NCBI GenBank assembly: GCA_015295885.1
Contig: DVEE01000561.1
Location: 1-29,259, forward strand
From: Leptolyngbyaceae cyanobacterium M65_K2018_010
GTDB lineage: Bacteria > Cyanobacteriota > Cyanobacteriia > Phormidesmidales > Phormidesmidaceae
DNA length: 29,259 nucleotides
Direction: 5' to 3'
In this document: positions 7,908-15,835 of the stretch, in pieces
Position numbering within the stretch: the stretch's first letter is position 1
Layout of the letters: each line of letters opens with the position of its first letter
Made by a program: the position numbers and the translations under genes
The notes under the pieces: generated by a model
What the model was told of the DNA's origin: nothing
The model's database searches: none
What the model saw: the letters and a program-made list of their open reading frames with translations, nothing else

Positions 7908-8192
7908 ATGCTGTTTTTAATCCTGGCTATTGTTATTGCGCTAGTGGCCTGGTCCCTCAGGTTGATGGAGCAGGCTGTCAAAGGTCAGGAATTTTCCCTG
8001 ATGTTAGCCGGTTTTCTGGTGGCCTCCTCGGCCGCGGCTATGATGGCCGTCTATTTTTTGATGGGCAATTACATGCTCTATATTCACCAGGATTCTCTAT
8101 CGCAGTCGGGGTTGGGTTATGCCAGCACGGCCTTTGCCGACGCCCAAGACTTCAATCATTTCAATCAGGGGTTGCTGCTGCCACCTCAATAG
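7908..8192 (+). CDS. Small two-helix membrane protein, function unknown
   Basis: A 94-residue protein I do not recognise. Residues 1-17 (MLFLILAIVIALVAWSL) form a first hydrophobic helix. Residues ~31-53 (AGFLVASSAAAMMAVYFLMG) form a second, separated by a charged segment RLMEQAVKGQEFS. The C-terminal ~40 residues are polar (Gln/Asp/Asn-rich) without cysteines or obvious motifs. It could be a thylakoid or plasma-membrane accessory protein. The main clue is the HLR1-like RpaB site 40 bases upstream, which would put it with light-stress genes (inference). It lies 141 bases behind hisF and converges on the peptidoglycan-binding gene. It has a good length-to-composition ratio for a real gene, and no competing frame is coding-like. 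Confidence 0.7.
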   Translation: MLFLILAIVIALVAWSLRLMEQAVKGQEFSLMLAGFLVASSAAAMMAVYFLMGNYMLYIHQDSLSQSGLGYASTAFADAQDFNHFNQGLLLPPQ

Positions 8193-8215
8193 CTGGGAGG
8201 AGTTGATCGCCTAGA

Positions 8216-8992
8216 TTAATTGAGAACTCTCCAAGTGGCGGGACCAACAATGCCATCAACGGTTAGATTGTTAGACCGTTGAACTTGGCGTACGGCTGCC
8301 TCGGTTTGGCTGCCAAAAATGCCATCGATGGGGCCACTATAGACCCCTTTGGCGCGTAACTTTTGTTGTAGTTGTCGAACGGCCTCTCCCTGCATACCTG
8401 GTCTGAGTACGGGTAAGTTGGCCGAGGCACTACTCCCACCGGTTGAAGGCGAGGGGGATGGAGCTGAGGTGGTCGGCGGTGAAGGGGTGGTAGCGGTCGT
8501 AGGAGTTGGCGGCTGGCTCGGCTGAGGTCTGGCCCCGTTGCCGCTGGCAGCCGGGTTAGCCGGGGTTGGAGGAGCCGCCTCTGCCGTTGGGGTGGGAAAC
8601 AGTTGGCTCCAAGTGGCCGGGCCGACAATGCCATCGGGGCTAATCGCCGCTGCTCTCTGAAACCGTTGTACCGCCAGTTGGGTATCTTCTTGATATAGTC
8701 CAGAGACAGGGCCAGAATAGTACCCCAGCAACATCAACATGGATTGAAGTTCTTTGACGGCCTCCCCTTGGCTGCCTAAACGGAGGGTGGGGCGGACGAT
8801 GCGACCGCCACTGATGCTAGAGCTGGCGGATGCCGCTGGGGGGAGCGGTGAGCTGGGGGTGGTTTGGCCGAGGGCTGCCGTTGGCCCGCTGCCCAAACCC
8901 AGGGTTAAGACCAGGGGCCACAGCCAACCCCAGTCCCCCCTGCGACGGTGACCAGGATGGGAGATCTCAGGGAGTAGCAAGATGCGAACCAT
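8216..8992 (-). CDS. Secreted protein with two peptidoglycan-binding domains
   Basis: A 258-residue exported protein. After a basic N-region (HRRRGDWGW) there is a hydrophobic signal segment LWPLVLTLGLGSG ending near AALGQ. Two PG_binding_1 domains follow. The first, about residues 68-132, runs LRLGSQGEAVKELQ ... GLYQEDTQLAVQRFQ ... DGIVGPATWSQLF. The second, about 198-258, runs LRPGMQGEAVRQLQ ... GIFGSQTEAAVRQVQ ... DGIVGPATWRVLN. The ~65-residue linker is Pro/Thr/Ser/Ala-rich. No catalytic domain is present, so it probably only binds the cell wall; many cyanobacteria have such double-domain proteins. The frame is open to 9046, but the ATG at 8992 gives the compact signal peptide. It is divergent from the next gene. 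Confidence 0.85.
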   Translation of the reverse strand: MVRILLLPEISHPGHRRRGDWGWLWPLVLTLGLGSGPTAALGQTTPSSPLPPAASASSSISGGRIVRPTLRLGSQGEAVKELQSMLMLLGYYSGPVSGLYQEDTQLAVQRFQRAAAISPDGIVGPATWSQLFPTPTAEAAPPTPANPAASGNGARPQPSQPPTPTTATTPSPPTTSAPSPSPSTGGSSASANLPVLRPGMQGEAVRQLQQKLRAKGVYSGPIDGIFGSQTEAAVRQVQRSNNLTVDGIVGPATWRVLN

Positions 8993-9101
8993 GGGGTTAA
9001 CTCCAAGGGACACTAGGGGAACGAACAAGGGGCAATAATAAACCAATGAATTATAGACCCATCCCTGGCCGTTGACCTGTCTCTTGCCGTCGCCCCTATC
9101 T

Positions 9102-9920
9102 ATGCATGAGGGTTACCCCCAACAATTTTCGCGGTCTGGGTTTAGGGCCCTGCTGGTGGGGCCGGTCTTAGCCGATTTATGGCACCTAGACCGGCGGCTC
9201 GAAGCCACTCCCGGGGCCGGGCCTGAGCCTTTATCCCCGCCCTGGTCAACCACCTATCTAAAGGTGGTTCAAACCTGCGCGGCCGGGCAGTCCCTGGAGG
9301 GGGAGATCTGGGTCAGCCTGCTGTCAGGGGTAGCCCAGGCGAGCCCTGAGGCTTTGCTGCTAGTGGCGACTCCCTGGTTACTGCTGAATGTCAATCGCTA
9401 TGGTCATCGCCATTCCGTGGTGGCCCGCTGGGCGGCAGACTTGGCTATCGCCGACTCGCTGCGCCGGACTCTGGTGGACTATTACCATTGGCTCTGTGGA
9501 GCTTCCGGGAAGTCCTCTCTACCCTTTGGCCCCGGCCTACCCCGGCCCCTCGGTGGCACTGCCGGTTCGGCCCTTGCCCCAGGCCCTCCACTCGGTTCGA
9601 CCTCCGTGGCCCTGGATCGCTGGCAAGATCTAGTCCAGGCGACCCAAGCCCAGTTCTGGCCTACCCTGGAGTTGGCCCAGGTCCTAGGCTGGAGTGAGGC
9701 TGGTTTGAGTCTGGCAGCGGTGGTGACCCTTCTCGTTGGCGGGCCGACCAGTTTGCCTAGGGCTTTGTACGTTCGCTACGGGGAGCTGCCAACCTGGGGC
9801 CAGCGTTGGGGACATAGCAATGCTAGGCAGTGGGAACAATGGGCCGACACTTTATACCATCGTTGGGCTGGGATCAGGCCGGCGGCGGTGCCCAGGTTAG
9901 GAACCGCCTATAATGGCTAG
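9102..9920 (+). CDS. Hypothetical protein (unrecognised)
   Basis: About 272 residues. I do not recognise the family. The N terminus FRALLVGPVLADLWHLDRR is faintly like the RGxLLGxxxGDxxG opening of ADP-ribosylglycohydrolases, but the metal-binding aspartates I would expect are not visible, so I do not assign it. The body is rich in Ala/Leu/Trp/Gly with helices such as VARWAADLAIADSLRRTLVDYYHWL and a Pro/Gly-rich middle (residues ~150-175). There is no signal peptide and no clear membrane helix. TTG 9072 is an alternative, longer start. It precedes the 7TM-HD gene by 96 bases on the same strand and could be co-transcribed. Codon use matches its neighbours. Confidence 0.65.
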   Translation: MHEGYPQQFSRSGFRALLVGPVLADLWHLDRRLEATPGAGPEPLSPPWSTTYLKVVQTCAAGQSLEGEIWVSLLSGVAQASPEALLLVATPWLLLNVNRYGHRHSVVARWAADLAIADSLRRTLVDYYHWLCGASGKSSLPFGPGLPRPLGGTAGSALAPGPPLGSTSVALDRWQDLVQATQAQFWPTLELAQVLGWSEAGLSLAAVVTLLVGGPTSLPRALYVRYGELPTWGQRWGHSNARQWEQWADTLYHRWAGIRPAAVPRLGTAYNG

Positions 9921-10016
9921 AAGCGGGCATCGGTTCGGGCGCATCTGAGCCATCATCTCCCCAGGGGGGCTATGGGCCTCTCCTGGTGGGTACGATCTTT
10001 TTAACCGGCGTAGCCT

Positions 10017-12566
10017 ATGAGAGCGATTCAAGACCTCGTCGCTGCCTTTGAGCGTTGGTACTTAGCCACGCCTACCTCTACCTCAGGAAGAGCCCGAAAA
10101 TCCATCTCAGCCCCGGTTCACCGGGACGATTTAGCACCGGCTGGGTTGGCACCCCAACCGGCTACCCCAGCCCCCAACGTTCCATCGGCTCGCTTTTGGT
10201 TAGATCGCCAAGATTTGTTTCCCTTCCGGGGACAAAGGCGGCAACGGGGAGTTCAGCATCCGCGGCTAGCCTTTACGCTGACGGTGTTGACCCTGACCGG
10301 GTTATTGGGGCAGCGCTTTTACAACCAACCGGGGTTGCAGGTGGGCGGTGTGGCACCCGAAACCATCTATGCGCCGGCCCAGGCGACCGTAGAAGATCAA
10401 GAAACCACGGAAGAGCGACGACGGGATGCTCGCAGTGGCGCCCTGCGTATGCTAAAAGTGGACACCACGGTGAATGACGGGGTGCTGCGATCGCTCAACA
10501 ACCTGACGGCTCAGCTGACCTCTCTGCGGCAGGAGGCTGGCCCTTTTCCCTTTGTGCCGACCAGCACCCTATCTACACCGGTGCAGGCCTACTTACGGCG
10601 TTCAGAGGATGCCGCCTGGTTAAAGCTGCGCAGCTTGATAGCGCCGCTGGTCAATGGGGAGGCTGACTTTGGTGGACCTCGCGGTCGCCTACGCCTGGAA
10701 GATTTAATCCAGGCCCAGGCGCTGTTGCCCGAGCAGCAAAAAACCCTCAGCGAGCTATGGAATTACCACCAACGAACTTCCACTGCGGATTTGGCCGCTT
10801 TGCTCACGGCCATTGAGCGATCGCGGCAAGGCTATCAGCAGGCCGCCGCCAATCTGGCTCTCCTAGGCCAGCAGGTGAACGGGTTGACCGAGGCCCCTGG
10901 ACTGTTTGAGCTGTCTCCGTCGGAGTGGCTCGATACCCAGGCCAACCTGCGACGGGTGGCCGAACGGATGCTTGCCCAGGGGGTTCCGCCGGGGTTGCCA
11001 CCGGAGGTGTTGCATCGGGCCATCCAACTGCAGGTCAAGGGGGGCATACCTCGTTCGGTGGAAGACCTGTCCAGCCGATTATTACTGACCGTCCTACAAC
11101 CCAACCTGGTGGAAGACAGTGAACGCACCCGTCTACAAGCCGAAATGGCGGCGGAGGCCGTTAAGCCCGTGATGGTTGAAATTAGCCAGGCAGAGGCCAT
11201 TGTTGTCGCCGGCGAAGCGATTACCCAGAGCGACTTTGTGCTGCTCGATCATTTCAACCTCAGCCAGCGGCGCTTTAACTATTGGGGGTTGGCTCTGTAT
11301 GGTGGCTTGGTCAGTGGTGGGGTCGGTCTTTTTCTGCTGGTGGAGCATTGGCATTCTCCCCATCTCCGTCAGCAGGACTACCTACTGTTGACGGCCATGG
11401 TGGTCAGCACTGGCCTGTTAAAGATGTTTGGGGCGGCGGCCTATGGACTACCGGCGATTGGATTATTGGCTGGTAACTTCTATGGCCCGGTGCTGGGCGG
11501 TACCTTGGTGGCCTTGCTCGCGGTGCTGGTCCCCATGGGGGCGCCCGTGAATGGTATTTCCTTTATGGCTGGGGCCGCTGGGGCGATGGTGTGTAGTGTG
11601 CTGGCCGGTCGCATGCGATCGCGGGAAGAACTGGCCCTGCTGGGGGGTGGCATTGGTTTGACCCAGGGGGTGGCCTACCTGCTGCTGACCGTTATGGTTA
11701 GCCCGGTTTCCCTGGTCTCAGCCTGGTCGGGTATTCTCACCGGGGCGGCCATTCAAGGGATCTACGGGGTTCTGTCCAGTGTTGCCGCCCTGGGGCTTAG
11801 CCCCTACCTGGAGCACGCCTTTGACCTGATCACCCCCGTGCGGTTGGCCGAACTCTCGAACCCCAACCGCCCCATGCTGAAACGGCTGGCCGCCGAGGCC
11901 CCAGGCACCTTTCAACACACCCTATTCGTGGCCAGTCTAGCCGAGGCCGCCGCCCGGGCACTGGGCTGCAACGTAGAACTGGTGCGGGCAGGTACCCTCT
12001 ACCACGACATTGGCAAAATGCATGACCCCCTCGGCTTTATTGAAAACCAGATGGGTGGACCTAATAAGCACGATGAACTCAAGGATCCCTGGCTGAGTGC
12101 TGCCATTATCAAAAAGCACGTCACCGAGGGTCTGGTGATGGCCCGCAAATGTCGTTTGCCTAAGGCCCTGCAGGCCTTTATCCCCGAGCACCAGGGCACC
12201 ATGCTGATCAGCTATTTCCATCACCAAGCCCAGGAAATGGCCCAGGCCGATGCTTCAATCCAGGTGCGAGAAGCGGACTTCCGGTACGACGGTCCCATCC
12301 CCCAATCTCCCGAAACGGGTATTGTGATGTTGGCTGACTCCTGTGAAGCGGCCCTGCGCTCCCTGACCGAGGCCACTCCCGACGAAGCTCTGGCCATGGT
12401 TAACCGCATTTTGCGGGCCCGCTGGAAAGACAACCAGCTGATTGATTCGGGCCTCACCCGCGAGCATTTGACGGTGATTGCCGATATTTTTGTCAAGGTC
12501 TGGCAGCAGTATAACCACAAGCGGATTGCCTATCCGAAAGCCGTGCTGCCCCCCAAGTTGGACTAA
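10017..12566 (+). CDS. 7TM-HD phosphohydrolase (PgpH family, probable c-di-AMP phosphodiesterase)
   Basis: An 849-residue membrane protein. Order: cytoplasmic Pro/Ala-rich start; membrane helix near 82-100 (FTLTVLTLTGLLGQ); a large outside (7TMR-HDED-type) domain from ~110 to 410 beginning QPGLQVGGVAPETIYAPAQATVED; about seven helices from ~420 to 600; then an HD domain with H in GTFQHTLFVA (~631), HD in TLYHDIGKMHDP (~662-663), and further metal ligands in PEHQGT and the late LADSCEAALR. This is the architecture of PgpH, which hydrolyses c-di-AMP to pApA; the cyanobacterial members are the usual c-di-AMP hydrolases (family knowledge). The function here is inferred. ATG 10017 lacks a strong Shine-Dalgarno. 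All HD residues are intact, so it should be active. Confidence 0.92.
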   Translation: MRAIQDLVAAFERWYLATPTSTSGRARKSISAPVHRDDLAPAGLAPQPATPAPNVPSARFWLDRQDLFPFRGQRRQRGVQHPRLAFTLTVLTLTGLLGQRFYNQPGLQVGGVAPETIYAPAQATVEDQETTEERRRDARSGALRMLKVDTTVNDGVLRSLNNLTAQLTSLRQEAGPFPFVPTSTLSTPVQAYLRRSEDAAWLKLRSLIAPLVNGEADFGGPRGRLRLEDLIQAQALLPEQQKTLSELWNYHQRTSTADLAALLTAIERSRQGYQQAAANLALLGQQVNGLTEAPGLFELSPSEWLDTQANLRRVAERMLAQGVPPGLPPEVLHRAIQLQVKGGIPRSVEDLSSRLLLTVLQPNLVEDSERTRLQAEMAAEAVKPVMVEISQAEAIVVAGEAITQSDFVLLDHFNLSQRRFNYWGLALYGGLVSGGVGLFLLVEHWHSPHLRQQDYLLLTAMVVSTGLLKMFGAAAYGLPAIGLLAGNFYGPVLGGTLVALLAVLVPMGAPVNGISFMAGAAGAMVCSVLAGRMRSREELALLGGGIGLTQGVAYLLLTVMVSPVSLVSAWSGILTGAAIQGIYGVLSSVAALGLSPYLEHAFDLITPVRLAELSNPNRPMLKRLAAEAPGTFQHTLFVASLAEAAARALGCNVELVRAGTLYHDIGKMHDPLGFIENQMGGPNKHDELKDPWLSAAIIKKHVTEGLVMARKCRLPKALQAFIPEHQGTMLISYFHHQAQEMAQADASIQVREADFRYDGPIPQSPETGIVMLADSCEAALRSLTEATPDEALAMVNRILRARWKDNQLIDSGLTREHLTVIADIFVKVWQQYNHKRIAYPKAVLPPKLD

Positions 12567-12646
12567 GCCTGGGGGATAGGCCAACTGGCAATGGGGCCGA
12601 TGCTAGCCTGGTCGCCCCTATGACTTTGTCCCAGTCCCTGCTGCTG

Positions 12647-12726
12647 GAACGCCGGTACAGAAAACGGGTTTCTCGATCAGAATGTACGTCATGGCGTTAG
12701 AACGGCGACCCAGAAGCCGGGTTTCT
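12647..12726. repeat. Two copies of a 27-base palindrome-bearing repeat
   Basis: Copy 1 at 12647-12673 and copy 2 at 12700-12726 are imperfect direct repeats (GAACG(C/G)CG ... CAGAA(A/G)(A/C)CGGGTTTCT), 53 bases apart. Each ends in an imperfect palindrome, e.g. AGAAGCCGGGTTTCT. AGAAACCGGGTTTCT-like elements are common dispersed intergenic repeats in cyanobacteria. The 224-base gap between the HD gene and the permease gene otherwise shows nothing. Confidence 0.6.
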
Positions 12727-12790
12727 AGCCATGGATCGAGGCTCTAGGCCCTCCTAGCCCCTTCCGCCCATCCCTACTGCTGCTTTGCCT

Positions 12791-13753
12791 ATGCTTGGCT
12801 ACCTGTTCAAACGATTGCTCGTTGCCCTGCCAACCCTACTGGCCATTAGTGCCGTGATCTTTTTCATTCTGGCCCTGTCACCCAGTAACCCCCTAGGTGA
12901 TCTGGCTACCAATCCAGCCGTTACCCCGGAAGTGCGGGAAAATATTCGCCGTTCCCTGGGACTGGATCAACCTATCCCGGTGCGTTACCTGAAATGGACC
13001 GTGGCCCTGGTCAGCGGTAACTTCGGCTATTCCTTTACCAGCCGTTTGCCCGTCAGCACCTTGATTGCCCAACGGTTACCCACTACCTTGGGGATTATTG
13101 GCGTGGCCTATGGGCTGAGTGTGGCCTTGGCCCTACCCCTGGGTATTGTGGCGGCCCTCAGGCGGGGCAGTTGGGTGGATCGCACCATCACCACCCTGGC
13201 CTTTATGGGGTTTTCCACACCGACTTTTTTTTCCGGGTTAGTGCTCATTATTGTCTTTAGTGTGCGCTTGGGGTGGTTCCCCTTTATCTACGACAGCACC
13301 CTGATAGTGCAGGATATGGCCAGCCTAGGGCAATTGCTCAGGCAGTCCGTCATGCCGATCACCGTTCTGGTTCTCTTTCAAACCGCTGTGTTGCTGCGGT
13401 TCGTGCGAGTGGCCATGCTCGAAGAGATCCCCCAGAACTACGTCAAAACCGCTCGGGCGAAGGGATTGGCCCAGGGGCGGATCATTACCCGGCACATGCT
13501 TCGCAATGCCCTGATACCGGTGGTGACCCTAGTAGCCCTAGATATTCCCACCATTTTTACGGGCTCGCTGGTGACCGAGCAGGTGTTTCGGGTCCCCGGC
13601 ATGGGGGCGTTGCTGGTGGATTCCATTTACCGCGGCGATACGCCCGTGGTCATGGCCATTGCCTTTATCTATGCGGTGTTGGTGGTCGCCTTCAATCTGG
13701 TGGCCGATGTCCTGTACGGGCTGATTGACCCACGCGTGCGCTATGGCAGCTAG
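12791..13753 (+). CDS. Oligopeptide/dipeptide-type ABC permease (DppB/OppB family)
   Basis: A 320-residue inner-membrane permease. It begins MLGYLFKRLLVALPTLLAIS, the typical DppB start. The periplasmic segment after helix 1 carries LGLDQPIPVRYLKWTVALVSGNFGYS. The EAA cytoplasmic loop is NYVKTARAKGLAQGRIITRHMLRNALIPV, and the C terminus has the FRVPGMGALLVDSIYRGD motif. Five or six helices. A TTG at 12785 would add two residues. The next permease gene starts inside its last codons (ATG 13743, 11-base overlap), so the two are translated together. Substrate (dipeptide, oligopeptide, nickel or glutathione-type) cannot be read from the permease alone. No binding protein or ATPase gene is in the window. 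Confidence 0.92.
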   Translation: MLGYLFKRLLVALPTLLAISAVIFFILALSPSNPLGDLATNPAVTPEVRENIRRSLGLDQPIPVRYLKWTVALVSGNFGYSFTSRLPVSTLIAQRLPTTLGIIGVAYGLSVALALPLGIVAALRRGSWVDRTITTLAFMGFSTPTFFSGLVLIIVFSVRLGWFPFIYDSTLIVQDMASLGQLLRQSVMPITVLVLFQTAVLLRFVRVAMLEEIPQNYVKTARAKGLAQGRIITRHMLRNALIPVVTLVALDIPTIFTGSLVTEQVFRVPGMGALLVDSIYRGDTPVVMAIAFIYAVLVVAFNLVADVLYGLIDPRVRYGS

Positions 13754-14651
13754 GCAGACCAGCACCCTGGCTTCCCGGATTCCCGTCCGCCCGGCTCGGC
13801 GATGGCCTGGCTGGCTGAGGGATCCTCTGACGGCCCTGGCGCTGACGGCGCTGCTGCTAATTCTGCTGGCGGTGGGCTTGGGGCCTTGGTTATACCCGGT
13901 TTCCCCCACGGCCATAGATTTTGCCCAGGCTCTACAGCCGCCGTCTGGGTCCCATCCCCTGGGTACGAATGATCTGGGGCAGGATCAACTGGCTCGGTTA
14001 CTGGTGGGTGGACGGATTTCCCTGGCGGTTAGTACCGCCGCCATGGCAGTTTCCATGAGTGTTGGCCTGGGGGTCGGGGCTGTGGCCGGCTTCTACGGCC
14101 GCTGGGTGGATGGTTGGCTGATGCGATGCACGGACTTATTTTTGGCGTTGCCCCAGTTACCGCTGGTGCTCTTGGTGGTCTACCTGTTTGGGGAGCCCGC
14201 CCGTCAGCGGCTGGGACCGGAGCGAGGTATCTTTTTCTTAATTGTGCTGGTGATTGGCGGTTTGAACTGGATGTCCGTGGCCCGCCTGGTGCGAGCGGGT
14301 TTCTTAAGCCTGAAGCAGCGCACCTTTGTGCAGGCTGCCGTGGCCCTGGGGGCAAGCCCCTGGGAAATTGTCCGCCATCATCTGTTGCCGAATGTCATGG
14401 GCCCAGTCATTGTGGCGGCCACCCTGGCCATTGGTAATGCGTTGTTGGCGGAATCGACCCTGAGTTTTTTAGGCCTAGGCTTTCCCCCCGATGTCCCTAC
14501 CTGGGGGCGCATGCTCTACGATGCCCAAAATTATCTCGAAAGTGCTCCCCATCTAGTGTTGGCTCCCGGCTTAGCAATTTTTGTCACCGTGCTCAGCGTC
14601 AATACCCTGGGCGATCACCTGCGGGATAAGCTCGAACCCGGCCATCGGTGA
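13743..14651 (+). CDS. Oligopeptide/dipeptide-type ABC permease (DppC/OppC family)
   Basis: A 302-residue partner permease. After a basic N-region and helix LTALALTALLLILLAVGLGPWLYP, it carries the DppC hallmark HPLGTNDLGQDQLARLLVGGRISLAVS. Further helices follow, then the EAA loop with AAVALGASPWEIVRHHLLPNVMGPVIV, and the C-terminal LLAESTLSFLGLGFPPDVPTWGRMLYDAQNYL. It overlaps the end of the first permease by 11 bases; the ATG at 13743 is chosen over an upstream start at 13725 because it gives the compact coupled start. With the preceding gene it forms a heterodimeric channel; the ATP-binding and substrate-binding subunits must be encoded elsewhere. Confidence 0.92.
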   Translation: MAARQTSTLASRIPVRPARRWPGWLRDPLTALALTALLLILLAVGLGPWLYPVSPTAIDFAQALQPPSGSHPLGTNDLGQDQLARLLVGGRISLAVSTAAMAVSMSVGLGVGAVAGFYGRWVDGWLMRCTDLFLALPQLPLVLLVVYLFGEPARQRLGPERGIFFLIVLVIGGLNWMSVARLVRAGFLSLKQRTFVQAAVALGASPWEIVRHHLLPNVMGPVIVAATLAIGNALLAESTLSFLGLGFPPDVPTWGRMLYDAQNYLESAPHLVLAPGLAIFVTVLSVNTLGDHLRDKLEPGHR

Positions 14652-14652
14652 T

Positions 14653-14672
14653 CCCCGCTGGCCTCCCCGGGG
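14653..14672 (+). terminator. Short GC hairpin after the permease pair
   Basis: CCCCG at 14653-14657 pairs with CGGGG at 14668-14672, just behind the second permease stop. No U-tract follows, so the call is weak. Confidence 0.25.
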
Positions 14673-14684
14673 TCTGCCTTCCTC

Positions 14685-14690
14685 TATAAT
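14685..14690 (+). promoter_or_regulatory. Perfect -10 box TATAAT before the Psb35-like gene
   Basis: TATAAT lies 37 bases before the ATG at 14728. No matching -35 hexamer is seen (GC-rich there), so an activator or extended-10 type use is possible. Confidence 0.5.
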
Positions 14691-14727
14691 TGGGGCTAAT
14701 CTAATTTGATGTGGAGTTTAAGCCACC

Positions 14728-14931
14728 ATGGTTCTTCCCCTAGGCGCGGCGGCCGGTAGTGGCCTACCCTCTTCGTTTGTGCTGGTCTACGCGGTGGGGT
14801 TTATTGCCGCCGTGACGATCGGCTCGATTGCCTGGTACAACTCGAAGCGCCCACCGGGTTGGGAAGATAAGGAAAAACCTAACTTTATCCCCACCGTTGC
14901 CGCCGAAGATGAGGAAACCGAGGGTAATTAG
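14728..14931 (+). CDS. Probable photosystem II assembly protein Psb35
   Basis: A 67-residue single-span thylakoid protein. A short outside N terminus is followed by a helix at about 16-36 (FVLVYAVGFIAAVTIGSIAW), then YNSKRPPGWEDKEKPNFIP and an acidic tail. The helix plus AWYNSKRPxGWEdKekPdf is what I recall for Psb35, a small subunit of photosystem II/CP47 assembly complexes. This identification is from memory of the motif and is not certain. It has its own TATAAT -10 box and a GGAG about 12 bases upstream of the ATG. The membrane TPR-like gene begins 7 bases after its stop, so they are probably co-transcribed. Confidence 0.6.
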   Translation: MVLPLGAAAGSGLPSSFVLVYAVGFIAAVTIGSIAWYNSKRPPGWEDKEKPNFIPTVAAEDEETEGN

Positions 14932-14938
14932 AGACCCC

Positions 14939-15754
14939 ATGGCGATCGCGGCCCGACCACCACGACCACGACTACGCCGATGGCCAATCCTAAGCCTGGG
15001 GTTACTGGGGGTTTTGGCGATCGCGATCATGGGGCTGCAATGGCGTCGGTTCCACACCCTGGAGGCTGTCTCTGGGGGCGATCGCAGTCTGGCCCAACTG
15101 CGTCAGCAGGAACAGCAGGAGGCGTTACGGCTGTCCCTCCTGAAGGCGGCTCCCAGCTTTGGCTTCGATAACCTGGTGGCGGATTGGACCTTTCTTAACT
15201 TTTTGCAGTACTTCGGGGATGCTGAGGTGCGCAACCAGGTAGGCTATCGAGTCAGTCCAGAGTTTTTTGAGGTGATCGTGGCTAAGGATCCACGGTTCAT
15301 CCTGCCCTACCTTTTCCTATCCACCAGTACCTCCCTCTTTGCCGGCCAGCCAGAGCGTGCCGTGGCCATGATGCAGCAGGGAATTCAGGCCATGACCCCT
15401 ACCCTGCCCGCCGGTGGATATCGGGTCTGGCGCTACCTGGGCATTGATCAACTGCTGTTTTTGGGGGATGGTGAAGCGGCCCAGCTTTCCTTTGAAACCG
15501 CGGCGGACTGGGCCGACCAATCGATGGAACCGGAGGCTGCTGCCGTCGCCGAGGCCTCTCGTCAAACGGCGGCCTTTTTAGCCCAAAATCCAGCCAGTAA
15601 GGCCGCTCAGATTAGCGCCTGGATTCAGGTGATTAACCTGGCTGTAGATGAGCAGGTGCAGCGCATTGCCATAGAGCGCATTCAGGCCCTGGGCGGTGAG
15701 ATTCTGGCCCTGGAGCAGGGGCGAGTCACCGTGCGCTACCGCAGCGATGAATAA
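14939..15754 (+). CDS. Membrane-anchored TPR-like protein, function unknown
   Basis: About 271 residues. The Arg-rich N terminus (RPPRPRLRRW) precedes one membrane helix (PILSLGLLGVLAIAIMGLQW, about 17-36). The rest is an alpha-helical, probably TPR-like domain (RFILPYLFLSTSTSLFAGQPERAVAMMQQGIQAM; LGIDQLLFLGDGEAAQLSFETAADWA) facing the lumen or periplasm. This fold class is common in cyanobacterial proteins of unknown role. The ATG at 14939 is 7 bases after the Psb35-like stop; upstream in-frame starts would overlap that gene. It may be the anchor for an assembly complex, but that is inference from its neighbour only. Confidence 0.7.
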   Translation: MAIAARPPRPRLRRWPILSLGLLGVLAIAIMGLQWRRFHTLEAVSGGDRSLAQLRQQEQQEALRLSLLKAAPSFGFDNLVADWTFLNFLQYFGDAEVRNQVGYRVSPEFFEVIVAKDPRFILPYLFLSTSTSLFAGQPERAVAMMQQGIQAMTPTLPAGGYRVWRYLGIDQLLFLGDGEAAQLSFETAADWADQSMEPEAAAVAEASRQTAAFLAQNPASKAAQISAWIQVINLAVDEQVQRIAIERIQALGGEILALEQGRVTVRYRSDE

Positions 15755-15803
15755 CCGCCATCCTAGGGCGGCTGGGGTGACCTGGAGGAGGGGATCATCC
15801 TCC
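15755..15803. terminator. Two small hairpins between convergent genes
   Basis: CCGCC (15755-15759) pairs with GGCGG (15767-15771), directly after the plus-strand stop. GGAGGA (15784-15789) pairs with TCCTCC (15798-15803). They lie in the 81-base gap between convergent genes and may end transcription on both sides; neither has a U-tract. Confidence 0.35.
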
Positions 15804-15835
15804 CACCGCTGTCCCGGCTGCCCTCCCCTGGGCCC

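Noticed and set aside
13273..13728. 151-codon plus-strand frame inside the first permease gene
   Set aside because: Shadow of the DppB frame; soluble, Arg/Gly/His-rich and without motifs.
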